Shown one piece after another: positions 11,601 through 24,095 of a stretch of DNA of 64,000 nucleotides. The translations under genes were made by a program, and so were the position numbers. Positions within the stretch are counted from its first letter, which is position 1. Each line of letters opens with the position of its first letter. The stretch comes from Arctopsyche grandis. Its lineage: Eukaryota > Arthropoda > Insecta > Trichoptera > Hydropsychidae. Location: positions 14,631,001 through 14,695,000 of the forward strand of contig NC_135357.1 of NCBI RefSeq assembly GCF_051622035.1. The letters are read 5' to 3'. The notes under the pieces are model-generated. The model ran no database searches. It was not told the DNA's origin and saw only the letters and a list, made by a program, of their open reading frames with translations.

Positions 11601-14600
11601 ATTATATTATGTAGACACGAGTAGCCCAGTAGCTCGAGTTTCACTGGAAAAAAAGGCTTATAGGCACAAGGAAGATTATTGAAAGTGAAAAAATCTAACA
11701 ATTGTTTAATATCCTAAGCTAGGTGTGCGATATAGAAAGTAAGTAGGTACAAATGTAGTAGTTCTCGTATTGTTTAATTCTATACTACATAATTAAGTAC
11801 TTAAAAATAATGCATCAATAAATTGTAAATTGATTCCTACTACAAAAGTATTTATCCATAAAGGTTTTTCCCCAAGTAGATTGCATTATTGAAAGTGGCG
11901 TCGGCAATTTCAAAAATTAGATACCGGTAGACTAAATAGTAGACGATCGATACAAAATCAATTATTACACAACATTATTATGGTAGCTCAGTATGTAATG
12001 GCATATTTCGCGGATTAGCAACATAATTCCTATTAATATTAACACAATAATCATTATTGGTAGATAAAAACTCATAAATGAGTATTATCGGCGCATGGTG
12101 GTTTGCTTTTAATAGGTGTATTGTAAATAAATAAAAAGATAAGTGAAAAAGTATGTATCAAAAGATCATATTCACATCTAATTCAAAACGCAAGCTTAGT
12201 CATTGTCTTGATTAATAAGGATTAATACTATAATACTCAAAAATATCAAAATGATTTGTTTTTAATACCTAACTAAAAAAATAGGAAAAAATCATATGGA
12301 AACAATTATTTTGTAATATTTTTTTTTATCAAATTGATTGAAGAGATAAAACTTATAAAATTGTGTTAATCCTCAATCGAATTCATGTAATCTTCATGTT
12401 TTTTCATTTCGAATAGCGCTAGTACTTGAAATGATAAGATTATTTTTATTTTGCTGTAGAATCTCTTATCTGTTGTGTATCAATTTTTAGTAAGCATTTG
12501 CCGTCGATTGTAATAACTTTAATATTTCAAATTCCTATTTATCGAATGATGTAATTTTTTTATTCTATCGATTCGTGTATTAATAATCCCTTATCAAGCC
12601 AAATAAATGTAATTTGGATTGCGATTTAACTTTCGATTTTTAAAGTAAAATTAAAACTATCTAGTGTATATACACATATGTATATGTAGGAGATTATGTC
12701 ATAAGATTGTACTCAAGTATAAATATTCAATTACAAATGTAAATATTCAAGTATAAGTTCACATAAATACGAAGAATATAAAGGAAAAACAATTCCAGTT
12801 TTTCAATCAAAAATACTTGCCCCCCACTCTCATTCATACTGTTTTATAATCGTATCATTAATGATAACGATTTACTACTTGATCAAATGAATGATTGATG
12901 AATTTACAATATTTTAGGTAAAAAATATCTGTGACACATTGTTACGAATCGTAAAGATAATCATTTGAAGCGCCTTTTGAGTGAATAATAAATATTTACA
13001 CATTTTATAGTAACCGAACACGTGTAAGTATAGATAAGTACTTAGATAAAAAAAATTGGTAGATATATATATGTATATTCTTAGATACCAGTTATGGTGA
13101 ATTTGAGTAAGAAAGTTGAATTAAATAAATAAAATTAAAAGTAAGCAGGTAACGTTAAGTTTTATTAATTTTTTTTGTAGGTTGTACAAGCTGATTTCAT
13201 TCCGTCAAATAAAGACACTGAAGTACATATCGTACATTCAAAAAAACCAAATTCAGAAAAAATCATGCTTTTCTTCTACGTGTGTACCTACTTAAAACCC
13301 CAATAAACCTGTGTTTACAATAAAAATACTCAAAAAAAAATAGATAGTATATAAAAACGAGGTTTCGCGTGCCAAAGGTTCGTTACCTTACATTTGCTAT
13401 CACAGAACGACAATGTATAATTATTCGATAAAAAATTAATCCCACTAATCTGCGGTTAATCCTCTCAGAATTACCGATAAACGCAATATTCGAAAAATTC
13501 TATTGAAATCACCGAATCAATAACAAATTATAAAAAGAATCGCTTACATGGGAAAAAATAATTTAAATTTAATACAAACACGTAAATAAACAAATATTTT
13601 GTTGAGATGGATATAAACTAACATTTGTATCAACAATAAAATCAACTAAGCATTACATAGACATTTCTACATGTAATTGTTAAGCAACTTATATTGTTTT
13701 CAAAATCGTTTCTTTTAATTACCTTTACAAAATTATGTGGGTATGATGTTTTATTACCTAGAAAAAATATTTTTTAATGTCACTAAAATTATCATCTATA
13801 CCAATTTATATAAATTGAAGCGTTTCAAAACAATTCCGTACAAATGTAGTACCATACGAAAATCCTATAGAAAACCACAAATTATTCCAATAAATATAAC
13901 CCGCCTTACATATATTATATCTGTTGATTTTATGTATGTCTTAACATACTTACTTAATTGACGCAATGTTTTTTTTTGTTTTATTTGGACATTGAAATTC
14001 ATCGAGTTGGCTAACAACAATTTGTAGGCCTAAACGTACGCACAGTAAACTTTGGCGCACACCAAAAAAAGAACTTAAAAATTTCACAAAAAAAAATACA
14101 TATTCCAACGAAGCCGTACTTGTACGATTTTCTTGGCACAAATTTTAAAATCAATCGATAAAAATTCTAAAATTCCTTGGAACGCAATCTAAAGAATAAA
14201 CATCACGGAGACATTTCATTTCTATACGCGATCAATCAACTATTGTTAACAGTAACGATCGAATGATTTATAAATTCGTAGAAAATAATTCGTAATAATA
14301 TAATAAGTACCGAAAAATACCAATTTTGGCTTATGTACATATCGTATTACATATACACACACGTAAATGTATCGTTTTATATTAATTTAAGTATATTAAC
14401 AAAATATTAATTACTACCTAAAATAGGCAAATAGATAAAAAACATTCAAAACAATATGAAGGCGGTTCAGTTTTTTTTATAATATAAAAATGTTTGATTA
14501 TTTTTAGAATGTGTATTAGCTTATTCATTTAATATATGTATGTATGATACATATGTTTCGACATACATATATATACACATACATATGTAGATATATCTAT

Positions 14601-14929
14601 ATTTAAAAATATTATACAACGCAAATTAAATCTTGCATAAAATATAAAACAAAATGTCTTATTTATAAACGTGCATAAAAAAAAACAAAAACAAATGAAT
14701 AAAAGAATAAAACAAAATGTACCTTTTGAAATGGTTGTTTTTCTACACGCACAATTACGAGCAACTTGAAAATAACGAACACATTGGACACATTTCACTG
14801 GTGAGTATTATCAGTGTGCATATTTTTGTACGTATGTATATACATACATATATAGTAGATATTATATTTTGCGAAAGCACAAAAGCTCGGGTCGATAACT
14901 TGCTTTGTATCACGTATGATTTTCACTGA
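11601..14929. other. AT-rich DNA, no gene seen
   Basis: About 3.3 kb of low-complexity AT-rich sequence with scattered ACATATGTA microsatellites. A plus-strand GTGAGTATT donor-like site occurs at about 14801 at the end of a short open frame, but no acceptor or recognisable protein accompanies it. Confidence 0.6.
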
Positions 14930-14931
14930 GT

Positions 14932-15171
14932 TTGTATTGTTCGTATCGTATGGTTTCTAGAGAGCTATGGGGCTGTCAGGCGATGGGGAGGGTGAGGTGG
15001 GGTGGGTGTGGTGTCGAAGGGGTGGTGAGGGGGTCGCGGGGCGCTCCGGGCTCCGACTGCAGCGACCGCCGGCGCTCAACTGGAGCCTCAGCCCGTCTTG
15101 GGGGCCACATAACGCTACTCCTACACAACACACTGCAACGCCAACACAGCACTTTCGGCCAAAATCGCTAA
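14932..15171. promoter_or_regulatory. GC-rich island, candidate promoter/5' exon
   Basis: A sharply bounded 240-bp GC-rich block in otherwise AT-rich DNA. On the minus strand its start reads TTTTGGCCGAAAGTGCTGTG, resembling GGTTGGCCGGAAAGTGCGTG at the outer edge of the GC island upstream of DESI2. Its position 9.3 kb upstream of the otd coding exon on the same strand makes it one candidate for an otd noncoding first exon or promoter. No clear minus-strand donor was identified and the plus-strand open frames look spurious. Confidence 0.35.
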
Positions 15172-15339
15172 TAAATATATTTGTACTAGCCTCTTCTTAT
15201 TTCAATTATTATTACATACATTCTAGAAATTCTAGTTTAATTGTTATGTATTTCAATTTTCAATACACAACAATTAAATTCGGTTTAATATCCATGTTTT
15301 CTTTATCTTTATATGTATGTACATATGTACGTAGTAACA

Positions 15340-15680
15340 ATAGATTAAGTTAAGTGATCATGCGAAAATTTGACCTCGGGATTTTGACTGATTTGAACTC
15401 GGAATCGATCACTGATCACATTTTCATAGTTAATAAAAAATGTGTTAGTATGTGTCTGTGAATTTCGAAGATGATTCAAATACTATCACACCGAAACTTA
15501 ATATCATTTGTAATTTTTTTCAAATTTTCAGGTTGACAGGAAGAACGAAATTTCCTCATATAAGGAGAGGAAATTTCACCTCTTTTTGTAAGTTTTTCAA
15601 TTTAATTATCTCCCAAATCGCTCACCGGATTGGGTTGAAACTTTTTGACATTTATTAGGTATGATAAATTTCATACTCTG
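15340..15680. repeat. possible repeat remnant, unclassified
   Basis: Contains TCGCTCACCGGATTGGGTTGAAA (positions 15618-15640), the kind of phrase seen near Helitron/SINE-like ends (compare the related phrase at 48655-48675 in the Helitron at 48.6 kb). No ends, terminal repeats or second copy are found here, so the nature of the element is open. Confidence 0.25.
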
Positions 15681-15708
15681 TCTGTTATTTTTTTAATCGA
15701 TATTTAAT

Positions 15709-15860
15709 ACCACTCGTCTCTGTATTGCGCAACTCTAATCCATCTCACCCCACACATTTTCCAAATTTCGTCTATCCATCTTTCCTGCGGTCTTCCTTTT
15801 GCCCTTTTGCATTCTCTCGGGTACCATTCTAGCACTTCTTTTGTCCACCTTCCGTCTATA
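15709..15860 (-). mobile_element. LINE ORF2 C-terminal fragment (antisense tail)
   Basis: The minus strand encodes fragments of the motif GRPQERWIDEIWKMCGVRWI followed by RVAQYRDEW, the conserved C-terminal end of endonuclease/reverse-transcriptase type LINE polyproteins. It is a short 5'-truncated copy of the family also seen at 24.4, 29.8 and 36.5 kb. Confidence 0.75.
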
Positions 15861-18188
15861 ATAACTACGAATTATCTATATAATAGTTAGGAACGGTCAA
15901 GCTTAAATCTTTGGATTCGTGAATTAATGATTTGGAGTATCGATTTTATCATCAATTAGCTAGTTAATGCTAGTTAAGGATAAATTAAATTGAAAACTTA
16001 AATGTAATGCAAGGGGAGTATATATACACATTTCTCACTCGTTTTTTAAATAGAAGATTAGTACTTTTATGGTCTAAAAACCAAATATGAATTTTATATA
16101 TAATAGTTGTCTTAAATTAAATAAAATTTAATAAAGAAATCGCTCTCGTGATATTTTTAACGCTTTTTATTGTATGATCTATATGTATTTATACACAGCT
16201 AACTTTGTCACACTATCAGTCGTTGTTTTATTATATTTTATTTGTTCTTTTGTCTTTGCATTTTTTTTAACACCACCATATTGGTCAGTTCGTTGTTCAA
16301 GTTCGCGCTCTAGTTTACGTCTCATCAGTGATAAAATTACAAGATACATCAACTCCAGTTGCGTGCGGTGTAAATCTATTTTGTCGCACAGTCTTACTTA
16401 CGTGTGCGCGAGCAGGATACGAGGGGACTTGGTATGATATCACCTATTCCCCGTGTGTCTTACTCGCACTCACGTTAGTAAGGCTGTGCGACAAAATAAG
16501 GGAGAATTTCACCGCACACCACTGATCAGTACAAATTTATAATGCTTACTTTGTCACATTTCACACTAATTGTCTGATGGTTGTTGTTACAGATGCTGAC
16601 ATCACATTGATTGTTCCAAATGTGTGACGCCACAACGACAATGCGCAGTTTTTTAAACGGTTTGTAAAGTGCACGAATGCGATCACCTAGTTACATTCAT
16701 ATATATACATAAATGCAGAAAACATTGCTGAATACAAACAAAAATAGTCAAAAATCAATTAGTAGAAAATGTAAAATTTTTGTTTGAGTCTTTGTATCAA
16801 ATATTGATTAAAATTAAATTTGTCGCCATATAGTTTGTAAAAAAATAGTTGTTAATTACGTACAATATCTTATTATTTTTACTAGACTTCCCTATTGATT
16901 CATTCAAATATTTATATAAATGATATAGCGTGAATGGAGATAATGTCGACACAGCGAATCACAACAGTTCATCAATGATATTGCTTCCAAGATCGACTTG
17001 TATCTATAAGAAAAACGCAGAAAAAATGGCCGTAAAAAATGTCAAGCACTTACTGAACGCAAACTCATTTACTGTCTCAGTTTGATTCGGTGACTCGCCT
17101 TTCTCCATGTGCATCAAACTATTGCTTCATTGCAATGCGAATCGTGTCAAGCACATACATACAATATACATATTTATACATACATACGCATTTACTTGAC
17201 TATTCTACATACAGCATGGATCAAAACTAACGCATAGGTACGCATGTTTATAAATACGACAACATTTAAAACCCATTCGTGCACAATTTATATTTGTAAG
17301 TTACGGGACCTTACGACCTTACGTCGTGTTTCTTCCCAGATATGTATGTAAATATGTATACATATATCTCTCATAAAATTTAAAAAATAGCACGAATAAT
17401 TATGATTGAATTTATGTATGTATAATAAACAATCTTTCGAAGTACTTCCGAAAAATTTACTGAATTCTTACCGACAGAGTTTTAAGTTTTTCTTATCAAA
17501 AATCCAGGTAGTCTTGCCACTTGCACTTAAGCGCAAAATTACCAGAATCCATTTTAGCCATATCAGTGAGGTTTTTCCCAAGCTGGGAAATTTCGAACCT
17601 TTTCTTAAATATGCACATAGGTCTCTTTCGCTTAAAACATTTCCAAGAATTATAGGGATATATTTTTCCATAATTATGGACAGGTAGGTATATATATTTA
17701 AAACGTATGTGTACTAAATATTAAATCAAGCGAGAATATAAAATTTTTAATATTAAATAAACCGGACTTCTGACGATAAACTATACTTTTAGTGTCTCGC
17801 ATGCGAATCATACAATATTATTCGTGTGATATTCGATAGCATGCTCTTATATTTTACGACAAAATTAATTATAAACGAATTTTTCAGTCCCACATCAGAT
17901 TCAATTACGTAAATCGATAATTCTTAGAAAAATAAAAAAGGTGAAAGTAAAAATATTTATATTTTATCTACTGATATTTTACATTAAAATAATTTTTAAT
18001 TATATGAGTAAATATTGAATTTGTAGTCTATGTATGTATGTATGTATGTATGTTAGATACAGTTTAGCCTACAATTTGGTAGATATGATAAAAATATTAA
18101 ATAGAAAGTTTTTTCATTGGAATCAAATACCACACGAATTCCATCAATAATCAATACCACACAACGCCCCATTACATATGTACATATA
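15861..18188. other. AT-rich DNA, no gene seen (contains a hAT-like element)
   Basis: Apart from the inverted-repeat element at 16356-16524 there is no supported feature. A patch at about 17455-17690 has open frames on both strands without frame breaks, but neither product is recognisable. Confidence 0.5.
16356..16524. mobile_element. short hAT-like inverted-repeat element (MITE)
   Basis: About 169 bp starting CAGTTGCGTGCGGTG and ending in the inverse of CAGTGGTGTGCGGTG. The arms continue inward through TATTTTGTCGCACAG and its reverse complement, giving roughly 55-bp imperfect terminal inverted repeats. The CAGTGG-type tip fits hAT. The flanking 8-mers are ATCAACTC and ATCAGTAC, only five of eight alike, so the target duplication has decayed or the ends are misjudged. 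Confidence 0.65.
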
Positions 18189-18700
18189 TGTTACAGTTGA
18201 AGTGTATCTTCCAGTATTAATATATTTTGACTAGTTGGCATATATTCCATCTAGTCCACGTGAGTTGATGCATATAGCGAATTACATTCCAACTAATCAA
18301 AATATATTACAATTGATAATACAGTTCAACTATAAGTTCATATGTATATACCAGGTAAGGTTAAGTTTTCGTGAAAACGTCACTTGATTAGTAAATCGAG
18401 TTGGAAAGTCACATTTTTGTTTTAAACACAATCTTAAAGTTATCGTAATACGGTATTCATTACCTTTATTCGTAATATCTAGCAATTATTAACGCGTTAT
18501 TGAATTCTAAAGCATTTTTAAAATCATTAGAACTGGCGCACATTGTTGAAAGCGTGTTTACGCTTGTAGTGTTATAATTTACTAGTTGAATTGTATACGA
18601 ATATGAATGACCTAAAACGCCAGTTCGAATATATAGGTACAACTGACACTTCGACTGTAATGTGACACTTCAACTTTAATGTAATACTTCAACTGTAACA
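18189..18700. mobile_element. MITE, TGTTACAGTTGAAGTG family, copy A
   Basis: A 512-bp element starting TGTTACAGTTGAAGTGTA and ending in ACTTCAACTGTAACA, with further partly palindromic segments inside. It lies within ACATATGTA microsatellite. The body aligns by eye, in reverse orientation, with the copies at 28957-29425 and 63090-63573 (shared landmarks: TTCGTAATATCTAGCAA, GTGACGTTTTC-like, GGCGCACATTGTTGAAAG). No coding capacity. Confidence 0.8.
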
Positions 18701-20084
18701 TTTACATATATATGTATGTACATACATACAATTTGGCTTCTTAACAAAATCGATTTCCAGCTTCAACAATTTACCAGAATTTATCAATACAATTACGGAA
18801 TATTATGTGAATTTTTTTTTTTTTGCCTAATTTAAACAAATGATAAATGGATGAGTATTTACTGTGACGTTTTTTTTATTGATACTACTATTTTAGTTAA
18901 TGCAAATGTATCCACGATATCCAATTAGGGCTTAAAAAAAGTTGTTAATCAACGATATCGCGGAACAGTGGTGCTTATTCAATCTGGCGACCTGTATAAT
19001 TTTCCAATAAGAGACAATTTCTTATGCAAATTCAACATAATTAGAAACGTCACTGCTGGACGTGACGATTAATATCAATTAATTATTGAAATGTGCGCGC
19101 ATTGTGTTTTACGCGGATTCGATGATTTATTGGCTGCGGTGTCTGGCGACAAAACGATTCGAGATATGGTCGATTTTACGTGGTTTTTATTCTTAATTCG
19201 CGCACACGCTAGACGCGCGGGCGATTATGAGCCTTGTGCTGTTGGATTTAAGGGTGATTTCTGCCGAGGAGTACTCGGCCGTTGCGTGACTTGCGCCTTC
19301 CTGACGCAAAATAAAAATGTTTCTAATTTAAAATGTATTGTTGTCGGTGGGCAACGGTGCCGCGAGAAAAATGTAGAAGCCGCCGCTTAATTTGCTTATT
19401 CTGTGCCATGCGAGCGCGAACGCCACCAACGGCACAGTAGTCCAATTACGCAAGAGCTCTGCTCGTCATTCAAATTTACCGTGTCTCGAAATTATCGCAC
19501 CTGTAGTTAAACATATGAGCTCAAGGCTATACCTACTTGATACCCTCTTGAATGATGCTTTTTGGTTGATCATTTTTCCTGGAATCGTTAGTCAGTCCTG
19601 CATTTTCGTTTGGATGTTGTGACTAGGAAACAGACTTCCTTTCATTTATGTTAAGAACAATCTTCCTTTCATTTAAAACAGTGGTGGTTTATTAGAATAA
19701 AATTATGTACACTGTTTATCATGAAATTGCTATATTACCGTGACATTTTAAATAGTTTGGGTTTTACCAAATTCAAGGAAAAGTCCAAACAGGGTTGATC
19801 CGGTCTTGACTTTTTTTACTTATACTATATCTGTGTACATATATACCTACTTTCAATTTGAAATAAGCTCTTCTTTTGAAAGTAAAATGCGTGTTAATTT
19901 ACTAATCGAATGCAGAATCTATGTATGTAGCTATAATACGGGTCTACGTGACGAGCCCGAATGTTAAATTACAAAAAACACAAATATTGGAAGGCAAAGA
20001 TCGAAATTCGAAAGATCTTAAGTCGACTATAAAACATATATAGATATATTTAAATTTTGTGGAGATATGTAACTTTTGAACTAA

Positions 20085-20165
20085 TAAATTATTATTCCGA
20101 TTATTATATCGACTCCAAATCGATAGTTTCCTATCAGAGTTTGCCAATTTACCTGATTTCATTAT
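20085..20165 (+). repeat. SINE fragment (body only)
   Basis: Matches by eye the body of the SINE at 36786-37222: GACTCCAAATCGATAG then CCTATCAGAGTTTGCCAATT then ACCTGATTTCATT, against GACTCCAGGTCGATTG, CGTATCAGAATTCGCCAATT and TCTTATTTTCGTT. The tRNA-like head is not recognisable in this copy. Confidence 0.6.
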
Positions 20166-20344
20166 TGAATGTCAACTATTTAAGCAATAAATTTTATACT
20201 TGGGACAGGCGGCATAGCCAATAGACTCAATTTTTATATTTTTCCATGATGCCAATATCAGGTTGCCCCTGAGCGACATCTGTGGTATTAAACTTGTACA
20301 TATATACATAAATTTATAAATTACAATTTTTTTAAATCTTATTC

Positions 20345-20470
20345 AAATAGTGAGTAGGGTGGGTTTTTTTAGAAACTGTCTCAACAATGAAATCAGATAA
20401 ACTAGCAAAACTCTGGTAAGAAACGATTGATTTGGAGTCACAAATATTTAATTCTGACCAGCAGTATTAC
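20345..20470 (-). repeat. SINE fragment, reverse orientation
   Basis: On the minus strand: CTGCTGGTCAGAATT, then TTTGTGACTCCAAATC, then TTTATCTGATTTCATTGTTG, matching the order of motifs in the SINE at 36.8 kb. It faces the plus-strand fragment at 20085-20165, so the two form a loose inverted pair. Confidence 0.6.
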
Positions 20471-20651
20471 AGAAATTCTCGGAATAAATTCTTTTCAATG
20501 AACCCACGCGATTGATCCCAGCAATCTCTTAGAAGTTCGCATCAACGCAACCACCAAGCTATGCTATTGGCTATTTGAATATGATTTCAAATTTATATAT
20601 GTACAAATTTAATGCCATAGGACAGCTCGGGTCTACCTCGTTCCACAACTT

Positions 20652-21227
20652 GCAACGGCAGTGAAATTATAATTTCACTGAAATTTCAGTGAAATCATAT
20701 CCAATTACATTTTCACTGGTCCCCATTAGTGAAATTATAATTTTTGACAGTTGGATGATAATGCGTCGCCGACACGAATTACGCCACCCCACTTCGCAAC
20801 CACGCTCCTCTTCATCCCCAATCTGATGCCGAACTCGCGCTCACACGCCCTCCCCGCACCCTGCTCCTATCCATTCCCACTCTCTTCATGGTCCACTATC
20901 TGTTTCGATTTGGCCGCATGTGTGGGTCTGGATGCGGAAGTAAACACATCATAATATCTTAGCAGCCAACACTCATTTATTTAGGTTAGGTTAGGTTAAG
21001 GTAGGGTTGGTTTTATTTATTTAAGGTTAGGTTAAATTAGGGTTGGCAGTACGTTGTAATTCCAATTCGTAGGCATGGTGCATTAGCGTTCGAATTAAAT
21101 ATTCACTGACATTGAGCAGTGAACTTGTAATTTTATTGTTACACAGTGAACTTGTAATTTTATTGTACTCACTGCTCGAGCCAGTGAAATTATAATGTCA
21201 CTAAGAAATTATAATTTCACTGTAACA
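20652..21227. mobile_element. MITE with palindromic CAGTGAAATTATAATTTCACT ends and internal TTAGG-like runs
   Basis: The left end contains CAGTGAAATTATAATTTCAC and the right end ATAATTTCACTGTAACA, in inverted orientation, with further subterminal copies of CAGTGAAATT. The interior holds TTAGGTTAGGTTA-type sequence (about 20980-21050) and two direct copies of GTGAACTTGTAATTTTATTG. The layout resembles the MITE at 24096-24378. The left boundary is approximate. Confidence 0.7.
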
Positions 21228-21492
21228 TATACAGGCCCGCGTCTACCATATGTAAAAATGTGTGCAACGCACACAGGCGACCAATAGAAATTAGAGTCGA
21301 AAAAATTATATTCCTTAAAAAATAGGAAACAAGACATCGTACTTTTTAAAATGCTTTTTGTATACTTGTGGATTGCTGTTGCAAGTTACAACTTGTATTA
21401 CTCCCGAAATATAATTCGGGGAAATAACGGGATTGCAGGTCTTTTATGTTTTATCATTGCGACTGCCAAATGTATTTCTTCAAGGATGTTGA

Positions 21493-21754
21493 CAGTTGTG
21501 TCACCCTAATGGTTTCCATGGGTTTCCGGAAACCCGTTGTTAAAAATCAAAGGTTTTCGGAAAACCGTTATTTAATCTAAAAATTCATATAATTTTTGTT
21601 AATAATTATACAATTCTCGATTTAATAGTGCGTTGGACGAAAATAAATATAAGTATATGTACATATTTATATATGTAGATGTATATTTGACAAAATAATT
21701 TTATTGAAAAAAATTTTGGAAACCCGTTGTTCCAAAATTGGGGTGACACCACTG
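21493..21754. mobile_element. hAT-like MITE with intact 8-bp target duplication
   Basis: A 262-bp element flanked by a perfect direct repeat GATGTTGA (21485-21492 and 21755-21762). Its ends are CAGTTGTGTCACCCTAAT and the inverse of CAGTGGTGTCACCCCAAT, differing at two positions. The 8-bp duplication and CAGTG tip identify the hAT superfamily. Inside, an AAACCCGTTGTT motif occurs in the same orientation near both ends. No coding capacity; mobilisation would need a transposase elsewhere. Confidence 0.92.
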
Positions 21755-22186
21755 GATGTTGAGTATTGGTTGGTCATCGAAAGAACAATGATCTATGTAG
21801 ATGTGGGATTGGGGGGCTGATGGCGACGGAATGGTAGACTATAAATACAGTCAATTTTAGGTTTCAAAAGAGGTTTTTACTCCGAATTAATATGATTTAT
21901 ACAAATGCTAATAAAATTAAAGAGCAGTCGATTTAAGTTTGCACACAGGCGGCCGAACTCCTAAGTGCGAGTCTGAACATATTTACATATGTACAAAACA
22001 CGAGTACGAAAGTGTTTTACATAGTGAAATACTTATTTTACGAGATAAACATTAACTATTAAAAAAATTTAGTAAGAGTTGATTTTTAAATATTTTTTTA
22101 AATATTTTAAAGGTGTGTTAATAGCTTAAAAATCCATAAATGATCAAAATATGTTTCGTATATTAAAGATAATACATACGTGTATA

Positions 22187-22615
22187 TGTTACACCGAATC
22201 CGTGAAATTGTCTATTACACGCATTCGGCAAGAGAATTGCCGAATGCGTGAAAAGTGCAAGCACGTTGCCCAGTTCATGGATTCGGCAAAATTTTTGGCG
22301 AATGCGTGAACTGGACAGCGTGTAATATTATAACCAAGTGTCAAAGTGACAGCTGAATGAGGACGTTTAATTTAGTTTAATTTACATATTATTATGTATA
22401 ATATGACTACATACATATGTTTCGATCATCTCATATGACTTGTACATAAATTAATGCTATTTTTATACATTTTGATCAATATTTTAACAGTCGGAATTTT
22501 ATACCTTGTGAAGAATCAGTATTATATTATAAATATTTAATTTAATTATACATGTCTCAGAACAATTCTCTTGCCGAATGCGTGTGAGAGACAATTTCAC
22601 GGATTCGGTGTAACA
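22187..22615. mobile_element. MITE with ~50-bp TGTTACACCGAATCCGTG inverted repeats
   Basis: Begins TGTTACACCGAATCCGTGAA and ends in its exact inverse; the arms extend inward through GCATTCGGCAAGAGAATT. An inner palindromic cluster of GCATTCGGCAA / TTGCCGAATGC occurs at about 22222-22315. It is 429 bp long, noncoding, and set in ACATACGTGTATA-type microsatellite. A target duplication is not clear. Confidence 0.85.
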
Positions 22616-23024
22616 CATACAAAAACATTTTTTATACAAACAGACGAAAAGTTGAGAAAACGAGTCTCGAAATATTACAAGTTGGTAGAACGGAACGCAC
22701 CGGTGTCGCTCAGGGGCAACCCGTAAAATGGCATCTAGGTAAAATAAAAATTTTATATGAAAAAAAATGATCATACTAAAAAAATTGCATACTGAGTATA
22801 GAATACGAATAGTATTTATAAATATATGTAAATACATGGGAGATCTGAAAAATCTTTTTTGAGATTGTCTCACTAATCTGGTATACCCAGAAGTCGTATC
22901 CAGGCGACCGTATACGTAATACATAAATATTTAATAACAATTTTAATGGGACACAATTATCGTAATTCAATATTCTTTAAAACGTCATTAACGACCTTCC
23001 CTACTTTCGAAAAGAATTCAACAA

Positions 23025-23700
23025 CTACTTAAAAGCGACGTTTCCATCTCGCGACGGCCGGTAATCGTTTTTGAACCGCGCGTTTAAAACCGGGAGAGCA
23101 GAGGTGTTTTTATTACGCACGACTTTTATTGCGCGTTCGCCGTATATTAAAATCGCTCTATACGGGTGAAAAGGCGTAATCACATAAATTACGTAAATAT
23201 TCGACGTGAAGTTGCCGCACCGCGGTGGCAAGCGATTGTGAACTTTAGCCCGCTCGCTATAAAGTGCAGTTTCGTGCAAACGTGACCCAACGACATTCAT
23301 TCGATATCGGACTCTATGCGCTCGTCGCGCAGGGCGCACTTTCGCTTAGCCGCGTCGAGCTTTTATAGACGTTTAATTTTGTCATACTAATTTGAATACC
23401 TAATATTTTGATAGGAACTCCCGGCGCGCCCGTTTTGACCTTTAGTGCGACGGTGTTTTGTGGGTGTTTTTGGTCGTTGTTGAACTGCCGCTTGCGATCT
23501 TCTGCTTCCGAAGCGATCGGCCTTAATTTGTACGGCAATATTTCAAATTTTCGTTCGGAGCGTAAAGCTTTTGAGTCGGCCGGATAAAGCTACTGTTTTT
23601 ATTATTTTTCGGGTGCGCATCGGCGACCTTTTATCGTCCAGCCGGTCGGCCGCCGCGCTGTAAAGGTCAACGGATCCGGGGTCGACGACGGGGATGAAAA
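23025..23700. promoter_or_regulatory. large CpG-rich island, candidate regulatory element or promoter
   Basis: About 680 bp of strongly CG-rich sequence between AT-rich flanks, the longest such block between otd and ABHD12. It carries repeated homeodomain-like TTTTATTACG, TTTTATTG, TTTTATAG and TTTTATCG words, and a CTATAAAG box in GC-rich context at about 23257. Minus-strand open frames 23025-23339 and 23314-23538 overlap out of phase and look like nothing known, so I read the block as noncoding. Enhancer or promoter function is inference. Confidence 0.4.
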
Positions 23701-24095
23701 TACAGCATCAAAAACGGTTCATGTTGTGTGTAGTGGTGTTAAGTAATTAGTAGTTATTTGACCGATTGTATCGTGGTCGCTTTTCTAAATGTTCTGCCAA
23801 CTGTTTTATGTCAATTATTTGTAGCAACTTGAACTCAATTTTCTGAAAAAATTATGTGAATGAACAAGTATGGGTTGACTGACCGACGCATATACAAGTA
23901 TATGCGGCGTACAATCCATACACCACTATCAACAAAAAAAAACTTCAAACTCCCACGTACAAGAACTATCAGCATTTTCATAATCGTACATATGTATATT
24001 TGTTTGTCGGATTATTTTTCTGATGTAATTGTTAATACTCACAACATTGATAGTTTATTTACCTCATTATAGCATTGAATACATACATATGTATA

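Larger units (their letters stand above)
18701..20651. other. no supported gene; contains a CpG-rich island at about 19040-19460
   Basis: AT-rich sequence flanks a 400-bp island rich in CG dinucleotides. Plus-strand open frames at 19091-19390 and 19392-19622 abut, but their translations match nothing I know and the base composition can explain their length. The island is a candidate conserved noncoding element or promoter. Confidence 0.45.
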
